A stretch of DNA of 64,000 nucleotides. Origin: Portulaca oleracea (lineage: Eukaryota > Streptophyta > Magnoliopsida > Caryophyllales > Portulacaceae). The DNA lies in NCBI GenBank assembly GCA_029582165.1, contig CM055868.1:14749501-14813500 (forward strand), given 5' to 3'. The notes beneath the pieces are model-generated. The model was not told the DNA's origin and searched no databases. It worked only from the letters and a program-made list of their open reading frames with translations. A program made the translations under genes and the position numbers. Positions 10,880-22,835 of this stretch are shown in pieces. Each line of letters begins with the position of its first letter. Within the stretch, counting starts at the first letter, position 1.

Positions 10880-11252
10880 TGTCTTGGGCAAGACACATGT
10901 TAAGTGTCTTGTCATTGTATAAAAGCTATAAAACCTATATATTTGTAAATTAAACTGAAAAAAAATTACATGATTGACTTCTATAACTATAGTAATATAT
11001 ATAAATAATATAAAATCACATTTTTATCTATATTTTTTAATATTTACAAAAAAACATCTAGAATATGCACAACGGATGGGGTTCATTCGTTAGGGTGTCA
11101 ATTGTAATTGTTGGCGTAGCCAACACATTCCAAGCTTCTTATAATTGATAATTAATAATATCTGTCAAAAACATTAGTATTAAAAATGATAATAACTATT
11201 AATTTCATAAGGAGCGCGGAAGACACTTAAACGGTGTCTTAGCCCAAGACAC
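10880..11252. mobile_element. TIR element with TGTCTTGGGCAAGACA ends
   Basis: The left end reads TGTCTTGGGCAAGACAC then ttaagtgtctt; the reverse complement of the right end reads TGTCTTGGGCTAAGACAC then tttaagtgtctt. Each terminus is itself nearly palindromic, and a GTTGGCGTAGCCAAC hairpin sits inside. A second copy is at about 27.4-27.9 kb. Flanking AATGATAA / TATGATCA may be an old duplication. No coding capacity. Confidence 0.6.
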
Positions 11253-11473
11253 ATATGATCACGCATTTATTTAACAAAGTTGGGCTTCAGTTCATTAAAG
11301 CCAAAGGATTTTGGTTCAAATATCCATGTTGTATAGAAGATGTTTTTCCTATACCTCTAAACTCAATGAGTACGATTTGAGGTCACCTATCAGTCCTTTG
11401 GATGATAATTTTAGAGAAAAGAAAATGTCATATGATTCATAGATCGAATTGAATTACTCTAAAATTATAATTA
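11253..11473. other. Short intergenic spacer
   Basis: No gene or repeat boundary recognised. Confidence 0.3.
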
Positions 11474-11482
11474 ACCAAACAA

Positions 11483-12139
11483 GGGGTTTTTTGCATTTTG
11501 GACCTGAAGTATATGGGTATTTATTTTTTGATCCCACGGTTTTCATTGTTTATTTTTTGGACCCTAAAGTTTATGGGTTGAATAAAAAAAAGACCTTAAA
11601 ACTTGTAGGTTAAAAAAAAGGCCTATGTACTGTTCTTTTTTTTTTTTTTTCTCATGTTTGAATTTATCTCCCGATAAGTGTCAAAGTGCAGGAATAAGGT
11701 CAAAACTGATATTGAAGCTATAATACACCTCTCTTGTTTATGTCGGAACTACTTAGACCCTGGATATTTTAGGGTCTAATTAGTTCCGACATGAATAAGA
11801 GAGGTGTATTAAAACTTTAATATTAGTTTTAACCTTAATCCTGAAGTTTGACGCTAATCGGGAGATAAATTTGAACATATGAAGAAAAAGAGAGGTGTAT
11901 TATAGCTTGAATATCAGTTTTGACCTTACTCCTGAAGTTTGACACTAATCGGGAAATAAGTTTAAACATAGGAAGAAAAAGAAAAATAGTACACGGGCTT
12001 TTTTTTTAACCTACAAAATTTAAGGTCATTTTTTATTCAACCCATAAACTATAGGGTCCAAAAAATAAACAATGAAAACCGTGGGACCATAAATGAATAT
12101 CCCTATACTTCAGGGTCCAAAATACAAAAAAAAAAACCC
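11483..12139. mobile_element. Foldback Mutator-like element with long TIRs
   Basis: The two halves are inverted copies of each other over more than 150 bp: ggggttttttgcattttgg... on the left, and its complement ...ccaaaatacaaaaaaaaaaa ending in ccc on the right. A perfect 9-bp target duplication ACCAAACAA flanks it (11474-11482 and 12140-12148), diagnostic of the Mutator superfamily. The inner part has a further direct repeat (agagaggtgtatta...cgggagataa). It has no gene, so it depends on a transposase elsewhere. Confidence 0.88.
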
Positions 12140-12149
12140 ACCAAACAAG

Positions 12150-12377
12150 CTCCGATACATATGATTGTTCAATTTGCGATGATTTAGTTGCATTTAGAAC
12201 TCTAAGCTGTGCAGTGCTTAGCACGTTGTTGTTAATACTTTTACTTTTTGGCGAGTTGTGCAACTGTAAATGATACATCAGGCACTGTTTGTATGCTATA
12301 GCGTGCCATTAAGGCATTGTGCATTTTTGATTGAATGAAATTGGGCCTACTGGTTACTTATCAAAAAGAAAATAAAA
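12150..12377 (+). mobile_element. Short retroposed sequence with A-rich tail
   Basis: A 228-bp segment ending in a LINE-like 3' end (gttacttatcaaaaagaaaataaaat) and flanked by CAAACAAG (12142-12149 and 12378-12385). It is either a 5'-truncated LINE or a SINE. The Mutator foldback later used the same target site. Confidence 0.5.
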
Positions 12378-12394
12378 TCAAACAAGTTTCAAGG

Positions 12395-13065
12395 AGTACA
12401 AATGATTAATTGTGTAAAGCATTACTCACATCAGTGCATGCTCCAAACATATTTTTTTTCACTCAATTTTGGTCCTAATTAGTATTGGATGGCTTGATGT
12501 AATATCATCTTAATTTTGAACATTATGAATCCACATCTCTTAGCCGAACGTTTATTCCTGTGGGGGTTTGTTTTGTTCGTGAGTGTCTTGGTCGTTAGTT
12601 ATAAATTGCAGTTTATTGCTTTCTATTCTTGGAACGAACGTTTGTCATGTCATGGGCAAGTATAAATTTATGTCCTAACCTGATAGTACATTTCTACGTG
12701 CATTCATGCGGTGAAGCCCCTGAGGATTTATCATTGTGATTGTTTGTAAGAAGGTTGACGCATATTCGCAACATGCGCGTATGAATGCCCTTGGAAGAAG
12801 GTCGTTCAACAACTAATTGAATTTAGCGCCAACTCAAAGCAGGACTCAACACGTGCAAAACGTGAAAATTGGACGCACATATTTTATAATATAAACATAA
12901 ACAGGAAGTGACAAATTTTAGAGACCTGAGTTGGACGATGTGCAGCCAATTAGACATGTGAAAAAACGTTGATGATTGGTCCCTCATGAAACAACTAGGA
13001 AACAACCCCTAACGAGTGAAGAGTGAAAAGGCTGAAACATATCTACACTTCATGACCACTAAGCT
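12395..13065. repeat. Copy Y1 of the segment that precedes the small host genes
   Basis: Closely similar to 25320-26285: blocks around 12405 (aatgattaatt...gcattactca), 12725 (ttatcattgtgattgttt), 12770 (catgcgcgtatgaatnccctt) and 12905 (gtgacaaattttagagac...gattggtccct) recur in the same order. A Copia element begins at 13069, right where the homology ends. It contains an acacgtg G-box. No conserved reading frame between copies, so it is probably regulatory or intergenic DNA of an ancestral tandem duplication. Confidence 0.65.
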
Positions 13066-13068
13066 AGT

Positions 13069-13592
13069 TGTTAGGATACTCATACCGGTGTTCCATTAGC
13101 AAATAAATAATAATAATAAAGGCGAAAAATAAATAAAGATTCGGCAGAGGGAATTTACGTGGAGAAACTCAAATTGGGAAAAAAAACCACGAACGATGCG
13201 CTATTAGAGGATCACAAGTGTTTATCAGAGATTCACAGACATCCACAATCTCTTACAACCTCCCTAGAGTTATAATCTGAGAACTCAACACTCACAAATG
13301 AGTCTCACACAACTCCCTCAGGGTCCTCAGGGACATGGAGATTACAGGTCAATCTCTTGTGGTATAAGATGAAACACTCTCAATTGCAATACAAATAAAC
13401 CTACCACCTATGCTCTATTTATAGTACAAGGCTAACACAATTTTAGGGTTAATAAAGTCCTTGCAACAAAGAAATTACAAAAAGGAAGTGGCAAAAAATC
13501 AGCAACTTGATTCCCACTCAAACTCTTCTATCTTGCTTCCCAAGAGACAAAGACCAACCCAAAATTGGTCTCCACATTCAACCCAACATGTT
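13069..13592 (-). repeat. Inverted, partial Copia LTR
   Basis: On the minus strand this is the same LTR as 14871-15474, including the TATA region (actataaatagag, minus strand near 13420) and the block with ccacgtaaattccctctgccgaatctt. It ends on the left with TGTTAGGATACT (complement of ...ATCCTAACA). About 260 bp of the LTR start are missing here. A short plus-strand copy of the LTR start follows (13593-13640). Confidence 0.75.
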
Positions 13593-13644
13593 GAGCTTTG
13601 TTGAGCAAGATCAACGTGGATGCACTAAGAAGATTCGAGGACAA

Positions 13645-14765
13645 GTGGTGGTGACGAAGGGTCTTTGGAGGCCTTACAAAACACATATGAGAAACCTTCA
13701 GCGATAAACAAGGTATATGTATTGCGACGTTTATTTGAATTTAAGATGCATGAGTCTGGTGATATACATGATAGTATGAATGAGTTGAATATGATACTAT
13801 CAAAATTGACCTCTATGGGATTTAATTTTGACGACAAGATAAATGCTAATATACTATTGGCTACCCTACCTAAGTCTTGGGATAATTTTGTCACTTCTGT
13901 AAAATCTTCGGTTAAGAAAGATGAGAAATTGAAGTTTGGGGAAATTAGAGACTCTGTCCTGAGTGAAAGCATCCGGTGGAGAGATTCTGATGTGTCTGAG
14001 TCTTCGGGAATGCTTTGGTTGTTGGGGGTAGGAGGAACAGTGGGAGCTCGGTTCGTGGTCGATCAAAATCTAGAGGCCGAAACATGGAGCACATATTGTG
14101 TTGAAACTATGGTGATAGAGGTCATTTTCGTAGGGATTGTCCTAAACCTAGGAAGAGCGGTTATAATGACCATGACTCGGTAAATTCTTCTGAGGATTTT
14201 GGTGATGCCCTAACTGTTAGTGCTGACAAGTTAGAAAGGAGTTGGGTGATAGATTCAGGTGCTACGTTTCACTCTTCGTCTATTAGGGAGGCCTTTAATA
14301 ATTTTATGAGTGGGAGGTTTGGTAGGGTTAGGCTTGCAAACGGTCACAACCTGAAGGTGCTAGAGAGAGGTGATGTGAACATTAAAACTTCTAAGGGCGG
14401 GATTTGGAGGTTGAAGAATGCTCGATATATCGTGGGTCTGACCAAGAACTTTGTATCTGTGAGTCAACTGGATGAGGAGGGGTTCGCGGTGAGATTTGGG
14501 GATGGTTATTGGAGGATAACGAAAGGATCTCTGGTAATTGCAAATGGTAGGATGAAGGGGAAGCTATATACCACTATTGATAATTCTAACAAGCCTGTCA
14601 TGCTCGTGAAAGGCGTGTTAGCTTCTCAAATGAGAGAAGGGCACCAGAAACAAGGAGGTTTTCGGTCAAGGCTACGGGAACGGATGACCAGCCAAAGAAC
14701 GCATATAACCTGCACGGGAATTCGACAAGTTCAACACGAGGTAAAATTCCAATCCAAAATTCCCC
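13645..14765 (+). pseudogene. Copia gag-protease remnant (plus copy)
   Basis: The frame from about 13665 encodes a UBN2-type gag region (KVYVLRRLFEFKM...DIHDSMNELN...LLATLPKSWDNFVTSV), then shifts frame before a CCHC knuckle region near 14100, and enters a protease region with the DSGAT active-site motif at about 14253 followed by HSS. The protease/GAG-pre-integrase part ends near 14630, after which sequence jumps to the last ~230 bp before the LTR; integrase, RT and RNase H are deleted. Frameshifts and the deletion make it inactive. An inverted partner with the same proteins is at 15479-16466. Confidence 0.8.
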
Positions 14766-14870
14766 TACGTTGTTGACGATGATGCGTATGTCGAAGTTGC
14801 AGGGGAGTGATCAGTTCAAGTGGGAGGATGTTGCTAAAAGAGGAGTCGATGGGAGGTCAACTGGGACCTC

Positions 14871-15474
14871 TGTTGATCTTTGCTGAACAAGATCGAGATG
14901 GATGCACTAGAGGATTCGAGGAGGTGTTGAAATGGTGATTGATGATAATCGACAAAAGCTGCGTTTGCAATTGGTCTGCAAGTGGGAGATTGTTGGGTTG
15001 AATGTGGAGACAAATTTTGGGTTGGTCTCTGTCTCTTGGAGAGCAAGATAGAAAAGTTTGAGTGGGAATCAAGTTGCTGATTTTTAGCCACTTCCTTTTT
15101 GTAATTTCTTTGTTGCAAGGACTCTATTAACCCTAAAATTGTGTTAGCCTTGTACTATAGGTTTATTTATTTCGCAATTGAGAGTGTTTCATCTTATACC
15201 ACAAGAGATTGACCTGTAATCTCTATGTCCCTGAGGGAGTTGTGTGAGACTCATTTGTGAGTGTTGAGTTCTCAGGTTATAACTCTAGGGAAGTTGTGAG
15301 AGATGCTGGAGGTCTGTGAATCTCTGATAAAGACTTGTAATCCTCTAATAGTGCATCGTTCGTGGTTTTTTTCCAATTTGAGTTTTTCCACGTTAATTCC
15401 TTCTACCGAAATCTTTATTTATTTTTCGTCCTTTATTATTGTTTGTCTGCTAACACGCCCTGAGAATCCTAACA
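14871..15474 (+). repeat. Copia LTR (complete copy)
   Basis: Starts TGTTGATC after a purine-rich stretch and ends ...GAATCCTAACA (604 bp). Compared with the inverted copy it lost part of the TATA region (actatagg...). It sits at the centre of an inverted arrangement, with internal sequence pointing toward it from both sides. Confidence 0.75.
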
Positions 15475-15478
15475 CAAC

Positions 15479-16466
15479 AGAAGTCTTTGTTGACCTCCCA
15501 TCAACTCCTCTTTTAGTAACAGGCTCCCACTTGAACTTATCACGCCCCTGCAACTTCAGCAGATTCATCCTCGTCAACAACTTAGGGGAATTATGGATTG
15601 GAATTGTACCTCGTGTTGAATTTGTCGAATTCCCGTGCAGGTTAGATGCGTTCTCCGACTGACCATTCGTTTTCGTAGCCTCGACCGAAAACCTCCTCAT
15701 TTCTGGTACCTTTTCTCATCAGAGAAGGTAACACACCTTTCACGAGTATGAACATGCCTGTTAGAATTATCAATGGTAGTATATAGCTTCCCCTCCTTTC
15801 TACCATTTGCATTTATTAGAGATCTCTTCATAACCTTCCAATGATTATCCCCAAATCTAGTCGTGGACCCCTCCTCATCCAGTTAACCCACAAACACAAG
15901 GGTCTTGGTCAGACCCTGAATATACTGAATATTCTTCAACCTCCAAGTCCCACTCTTAGAAGTTTTAATGTTCACATCACCTTTTCCTAGCACCTTTAGG
16001 TTGTGACCGTTTGCAGGCCTAACCCTGCCAAACCTCCCACTCACAAAATTACTAAAGGCCTCCCTACTAAACGAAGAGTGAAACGATGCACCCGAATCTA
16101 TCACCCAACTTCCTTCTAACTCGTCAACACTAACTGTTAGAGCATCACCCAATTCTTCAACGTAATTTACCGAGTTATGGTCATTATAACTACTCTTCTT
16201 AGGTTTAGGACAATCCCTACGAAAACGACCTCTACCACCATAGTCCCAACACAACACGTTCTCCATGTTTCATCCTCTATATTTAGATCGACCTCGAATT
16301 GAGCTCCCACTGTTCCTCCTACCCCGAACAACAAAAGCATTCCAAGAAGACTCAGACACACCAAAATCTTTCCTACGAACACTTTCATTCAAGATAGAGT
16401 CTCTAATTTCCCCGAACTTCAGTTTTCTCATCCTTCTTAATCGAAGATATTATAGAAGTCACAAAT
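15479..16466 (-). pseudogene. Copia gag-protease remnant (inverted copy)
   Basis: On the minus strand this repeats the same gag, zinc knuckle (CWDYGGRGRFRRDC, with one ligand altered) and protease (VIDSGASFHSS near 16090) as 13645-14765, with the same deletion of integrase and RT. Frameshifts are present between knuckle and gag. It ends abruptly within gag at about 16466. The two copies have diverged independently. Confidence 0.78.
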
Positions 16467-16947
16467 AATCCAAATATGAGACGGGAGGAGGACAACGTGA
16501 CCACAATCACAATGCGTGATTCGATCCTTCAGGCAAAGATTAAAATTTAATCTCAATCATTCTCCCATATTCTTCAATTGTTTAAGATTACAATGGGAAA
16601 ACTCTCTCTTATCTCTCTCTTTAGAAAGAAATGGCAATATGGCGGAACAAACACGAACAAATTCCACTATCAAGGTTAGAATACAACAATAGATCTCTAA
16701 CCCTTTCAAGAGATCAATAGGAAAGATACAGATCTAGTCCAATAGACCAAATTACAAGAGAAGAATATCACTCTCAAGACTCTAATCATTATGACAACTC
16801 TTTAAACCCTAATAAATCTATCTTCTCGTATCTCTCTTCTCCCCCTCAAGGAAGGCGCTTCAAGAAATTCCCAATCATTCTGTCACGATGCTCTCCCCAC
16901 AAGACTCCCAGTGCTCTGCCAAGAAGCATATAACACTAGCATCTTGA
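16467..16947. other. Probable fragment of another LTR element
   Basis: Runs such as 'cgtgattcgatccttcaggc' and 'ccccctcaaggaaggcgctt' resemble untranslated or LTR sequence; no gene or paired LTR found. Confidence 0.25.
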
Positions 16948-17166
16948 CAGTGGCGAGGCTACGTTGGGTCAAGGAGTGTCAATTGATCCCCTAGGTTTTT
17001 GGGGGAAAAAAGTTAATTATAGAGACTATTTAATGATATGTAAACATTTATATACCGAAATGTATAGGAAATACTCAAGAAATGAAATTAGGCGGAGTGG
17101 TAAGTTGTTCTTATTATTCATGTAAAGGTCTAAGGTTAGATTCTAAGTTCCCAGCAATTATATGGA
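16948..17166. other. Isolated hAT-like terminus
   Basis: CAGTGGCGAGGC at 16948 followed by a gtgtcaattg block matches the end of the hAT-like family seen at 6023. A second end could not be placed. Confidence 0.35.
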
Positions 17167-17629
17167 AGGACCGAGTGTACATAGTATGGTACACTCGACA
17201 TATATATGGGGTGGGGTATATATAACATTCACGTGAGACTTTATTCTTGACTCATTCCTTATCTCGCGGATATCATTAGATCGTATCCTTCATTGGTCGA
17301 ATTTTTTCCTTCTTGCACCGTCGTCATTTGTCGTTCGTGTTTTTGCTTGGTCAATTATACTCCTAGCGTCGTCACTTCTATAGACTAAGTATGGTAGAAC
17401 AAGCAATCAAACAAACCGATAATATCATTTTTTTTATGCCGAGAACCTATTGATCGAGCAATTGCAGATGGAGGGTGAATCAAGCATGAATAATACTTGA
17501 AGGACCTTCGTTGGATGGTGGAGAAGATGCAACCTTTCACCATGATATCGATAACTTCAAAATGATGATACCTTCGATGAACTCAATAATGGTGAGGAAA
17601 TAGAGAACCATCAAGAAGATGTGCCTGAA

Positions 17630-18360
17630 TTAGGTAAACAGTAACCAATGATGTCGTAATAAGTATACATTGGAATGCTTGAATACTGCATCAAAGATGT
17701 GAAAGTATGCATTACATAATTGAAATTTTATCAAGAAATATGAATTCATGTGTTTGAATAATGCGTTGATGTTTCCGAAGAATGCATTCGATTTGGGGAA
17801 AAATGCACTACGTAGTAGAAAAATTATCACCGAAACATACTGCATTTATTTTGATACACTCGTATCTAGATAATAATGCATCAAAAGTAGGAAAATCTGC
17901 ACTGAATAAGGGAAAGCATGCATTGCATAATGAAAATTTTATCAACAAATATGAATTCTTCTTTTTGAATACTGCATTGATGTTTCCGAAGAACACTTTC
18001 GATTTGGAGAAAAATGCACTACGTTTATTTTGATACACTCATATCTAGATAATAATGCATCAAATTGGGAAAATATGCATTGAATAAGGGAAAGTATGCA
18101 TTGCATAATGAAAATTTTATCAAGAAATATGCATTCTTGTGTTTGAATACTACATTAATATTTGAAAAAATATCACTGAAACATACTACATTTATTTTGA
18201 TACTAATATTATGATAATAATGCTCCAAAATTGGGAAAATATGCAACAAATAAGGGAAAGTATGCACTGCATAAGTAAAAAATTTTAATAAATATGCAAT
18301 GATGCGTTTGAATATTGCATCCAAGTTGGGCAAATATGCAGTGTATAAGGGAAAAGGATG
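17630..18360. repeat. Direct repeats rich in TGCATT/AATGCA words
   Basis: Units of about 200-230 bp recur (compare 17690-17830, 17880-18030, 18055-18190): 'gcattgcataatgaaaattttatca', 'atgtttccgaagaa' and 'tttattttgatacactc' reappear in order, each studded with TGCATT or TGCACT. This lies just 3' of the Ulp1-like gene. Confidence 0.7.
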
Positions 18361-20086
18361 TAGTGTAAATTGTGAATGATACTCCTCAATGTAATTGTAT
18401 GTTATATTCAAAACTGGAAACGGGCTCATAGTTAGATGGATGTCACTGATGAATATTAAGTGAATGAGGCGAACAAATGTAATAAAGAAAAGAGACGCCC
18501 ACATTTTATTTCGTGAATCTGATATCAAAGTTATGGGGATCGCCCATGTAAGCTTCTAGATGTCGCATAGTTGTTACTCTTGAATCTACGAGTGATGCCC
18601 CAGTTGAAATAGATGACCAAGGAAGTGTTAGAACTTCGATCTGAAAATGTTCGATCGCAACAAATTTTGCCTTTGATGATCTAGGTATTTTGCAACAAAG
18701 TATTGTGCAAAGCAATGTGTCTGTAACATTGAAAATGATGCAAGCCTAATTAGTTTGAATGCAAAACAATCTCGAAAATATAGTTTATAATAGGAGATTA
18801 TCTAAAATACACAACAGGAATTACAACCAATTAAGTCCATTTAGTGCAAACAGACAGACAACATTGATTTTGGTGGCAAAGGATAATAAATCATCACTTT
18901 GCCATTAAAAGGATAACAAAACAAAACCAAACTCACTTTGCCACCAAAATCACTAAATATCTATAAGAATAGTACTATAGTTTTAGTAGGATGCATTACA
19001 AACGTGAAAAGATGCATTGAAATTAAAAGATGCACTTTGTCACCAATAACTTGCCATTAGACAAATAAAAGATACAGTGAAGTTAGAAATTATAACATAA
19101 ACCACTAAATCACTCCGGACTTAGCATTAAAAAAGAAAAAAAAAATCTATCGAGAATTAGCAGAGAACATATGGTATATACTCAAACAAATCATCACATA
19201 TGAACAGAAATTTCTCTCAAAATGTGAAAGACAACTTGAAAGACTGGAGGGCTCACTGGAGGGACCAAAATAAGAGAGATAAATAGAAATGCCAAAATAT
19301 ACATAATAGTGCATCAACATTTATTTTGTGATCTTACTTATCGGATAAATTATCAACGAATACTAATATTGCACCATGTGAATCAAAAATTACCAGCAGT
19401 TGTGATCATCGTATGCAACCTTGCCACCAATAAAATGAGATATATAATCAATAACCTCTACTTTCTTATGCTCGAAATTGAAGCACACCGCAAAAAAGTG
19501 TCCATCGTCAAATGGGTGGAAAAAAATCTGCCCACGAAGATAAGTATGAACGTGTGTTATTTATTAGTCATTTCTGTGTATTCAGACAAGACTTTGAGCC
19601 CATAAAAGTTACCAATTTGGAGTCTACGAACACAAGCCAATTGTTCTTTTGCACCTCGTAATCCATAGTTGATTTGAACTCCTTGTAGATCGTGTCTGAA
19701 AATTCTCCTTTGGCTGAGGCAACAGCATGATTCTGTGTCATCCATGGGAAGAAGCAAACTTTCAAGAAAAGTGGCAAAAAATACATACATATCATGCTTG
19801 ATCAACAATCAATTGAATACTTACATATGGAGTAAATGAACAAATGAATCTCGAGAATGATTCCCCGGTTTTCTTCTGATCCCCTCCGCACGGTTCAACA
19901 AGTGGCAGCGCACATTCATCACATGGACGTCTAGATCACATGATCCGTTGCTTACACTTCCAAGAGTACTTACTTGGGCATTTATAACCTTGAAAAGTTC
20001 ATCTGAAAATACAATTTGACTGCCATGAAAACAAAAAAAAGATAAGCAATTGACGTAATGTTACAAATGATGCATAAGAAGTGTAA

Positions 20087-20310
20087 TTAGTCAACAATAT
20101 CCAGGTAAACATTATGTTGGACACATGATGCATTATGATGGACAAATGATGCACTTCGTACAAGTAAACATACAATCCACACTGACAAATACTGCATTGA
20201 TAGAAATGATGCATCGAGAACAAGAAAAGATGCACTATAATATACAATTATCCAAGTAAACATTATGATGTACAAATGATGCATTATGATGGACAAATAA
20301 TGACAATATT
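20087..20310. repeat. Intronic GATGCA repeat block
   Basis: Lies between two exons of the Ulp1-like gene and shares 'aaacattatgatgtacaaa', 'gatgcattatgatggaca', 'tacactccacactgacaaa' and 'gaaaagatgcac' phrases with 23364-23690. Confidence 0.7.
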
Positions 20311-21099
20311 GTCAATTGCGAACAGGTGTTGGAAATATTACACTATCAATTGGAAAGAACGATACCTCCCATCATCTCCATCGATAGATGGAATGAATAC
20401 CCAATCTGAGACATGTTTCTGTTCATCTGACAGGTTCTTCAAGACCTGAATATTTTTTTGGTAGAAAGGAGATCTCAGATGGGGCCCCGGCTTCTTACTC
20501 CGTTGAGGTCTAGCCCTGATGTGTACATTCCGAGGAGATGTAGTTCTGGCCGGTGTAGGCTGCTCATCTTGCCGAGGTGTTAGATTATTGTTTGGTGGAG
20601 TGTTTGCAAGGTCATCTTGTGGATGGCTATCAAGGATGTCCTGAACCTCTGTGGTGTTTGCTTGTGGAAGTGTGGGATCGAGCCCCAAACTGAAACTTGG
20701 TGGGGTTAGGTGTACGATACCTGAAGGCTTGTCGTACTTCCTTGCTACCTCCTCGCAGAGCATCCAGAATTCTTCGTCTTGAGTAAAGTAATTGTCATCC
20801 TCGCTCAACGATATATGTAGTAGCAGTTTCGGTGGAGCTATTATTCACGTGTTGTGAAAGACCAACTACCTCCTTAAAATCGTCTTGCTATAGGCAATTG
20901 CTTAGCAAATCCACCAGAGCCCCTTGACACCTATCCAGCTTTGCATTTGAGGGAAACACCTGTTGGGCCACATTTGATGCATCCACCACCGTGAGACGTT
21001 TTTCACAGCTTCGATGTATCTGTCGACACATGCCTGGAAGGCATGACTAGAGAATATGGGTAAGAAGAAATGTTGACATGGCCAATTTATATGCACTGG

Positions 21100-21400
21100 A
21101 AAGTATAGTAAACCTGAAATATAGAAAGAATGCATTAAAATAAGTGAATGATACATTAAAATCCTGGATTTTTCTTTTTACATCCGAACTATCCGCAAAC
21201 TGACATGATGTTCTATATAAACTTCCGCTTAAATTGGGGAAATGATCTCTCAGCAATTGAGAAAAAGTAGGACATCGTTAGACAAGGACATTTACTAGAT
21301 GCACTGAAAAGCATAGTAATCATGAAAATATTAAAAGAATGCATTAACATATGTGAAAGATACATTAAAATACTAGAAAATTTTTGAACAGCCGAACTAT
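21100..21400. repeat. Intronic short repeats (gaatgcattaaaataagtg type)
   Basis: Two copies of 'gaatgcattaanatangtgaa' and 'gatacattaaaatnct' at about 21127 and 21337, with a shared 'gaaaagcatagtaa' block, in another intron of the Ulp1-like gene. Confidence 0.6.
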
Positions 21401-22835
21401 CCAGGTGTGGTGGTGGGGCATCTGTAAATCAAATAAGCTTTGCAAGAAAATGCAACCAGCCTTAGTCAAACAAATTTCAATACACACTCATCAAGGTCAA
21501 GGAAATGTTGGTGTTCTCATCTAGAATTGTCTAATAAACTTGCTAGAAAAGTGCAATATCTGCATAGTATTCACTTTAAGCTTCACTGCTTCTTTCATTT
21601 TATCTTCCTAAACATAAGGATGAGACAATAAACCAACAAATGTAACTCAGTTGAAATGATAAAATACAAGATTTGTCCAATAAACTTTGTCCAATAAACT
21701 GATATAATAAGGCAATGACATCTTGCAACCATAAGTTTGAGATGTAAGTTGATTACACAAACTATAACCATTTCTCATTGCTTAAACATTTACAATATGA
21801 CTTTTTCTAGGATATAATAAGACAAACACTTAAACCCTATTGTCCATAGCAGAAGTATATATTACCTTCTTTTTCTGAGTCGCATTATCGGGATCATTAT
21901 CTACCTGTATCCGATGGCAATTGGGATTGATTTCGTCCTCACTTTACCCTTGCCGAATCCTTTGCCGGTCTCCACCTTGGTTCGATCCCGCAAATCTTGT
22001 GCGGTCCAACATTCAATGACGGGAAAGGCTCGTTCTATATCCCTTAATCTTAGACGAACCCTGTCAACATAACAAAGCTAACCCCAAATCTATGTTAGCG
22101 ATCAACCCATAATGATATACGAGTATCAAAAAATATAATAATAATAAAAACTTACCATAAGGAATAAGATAGGGCTTTGCAATGCCCCCCGTTGGATTGC
22201 CATGTTTCAGTACAATTCACTAGAGTAGATAATATGAATTTGCACCAATTAAACTTATTTATATTCCGCACATCCCCAAGATTGATCAACGCCGAATGAT
22301 TTAACTTGTTGTCTTGACAACCCTTTATAAGGGTAGACACTACAAGAACTACAAAGTTCCAAATGAACTCGTCCCCCCCCCCCCGGTTCTTTTTGTTCTT
22401 TCATCCTATCGACAAGTTGATTAACAAGGGGAATGCCATCACGTAAGTGAGGCCACTGCTGCCGCCACTTGACCAGTATCTCATTGCTTGCTTCATTTCT
22501 CCTAGACTCCCTGAATGTCATTGTCCCTCTTGGAAAATTCATAGTCAAATACACATCTTCTTCTATAATGTGGCACTCCTCAGTCCCTTCCATGAATATC
22601 ATGATTTATTGCAATCAAAATTTTTAAGAAGGCTTAGAGTTAGACTCCCTGGGATCTCATCCACCCTCAAATAGAGTAACGACTCAAACCCACAAGCACA
22701 TATATCTCTCGTTTGCTCGCTGGAAGCTTGAGATATGAACTTATAAATAGGGCTTGGTGACATCCTAGATAGCCATTTCATTTGTGTCATTCCCGTTATT
22801 CGTTGATTTTCACACTTACGTCTGTAAACAATTTC

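Larger units (their letters stand above)
18506..22790 (-). pseudogene. Ulp1-like (C48) protease gene of a transposon family, decayed
   Basis: Exons on the minus strand can be followed in the order of plant transposon-borne C48 proteins. 22156-22790: N-terminal helical domain (ICACGFESLLYLRVDEIPG, EEDVYLTMNFPRG, then NKFNWCKFIL), ending in donor ATG|GTAAG. 21905-22060: an exon with RDIERAFPVIECW...GKGFGKGK. 20338-21046: a linker with the HLRSPFYQKN and SDWVF motifs. 19846-20025: part of the protease domain (VMNVRCHLLNRAE). 19394-19527: the catalytic His (HFFAV, codon 19498-19500) with an Asp 17 residues later (VIDYI). 18506-18715: the segment that should hold the catalytic Cys before MRHLEAYMG, where it reads D-S-R instead of D-C-G. 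Frameshifts occur at about 22605 and at a 14-base C run (about 22374-22387). The desumoylation-type activity expected of the family is therefore lost. Confidence 0.72.
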
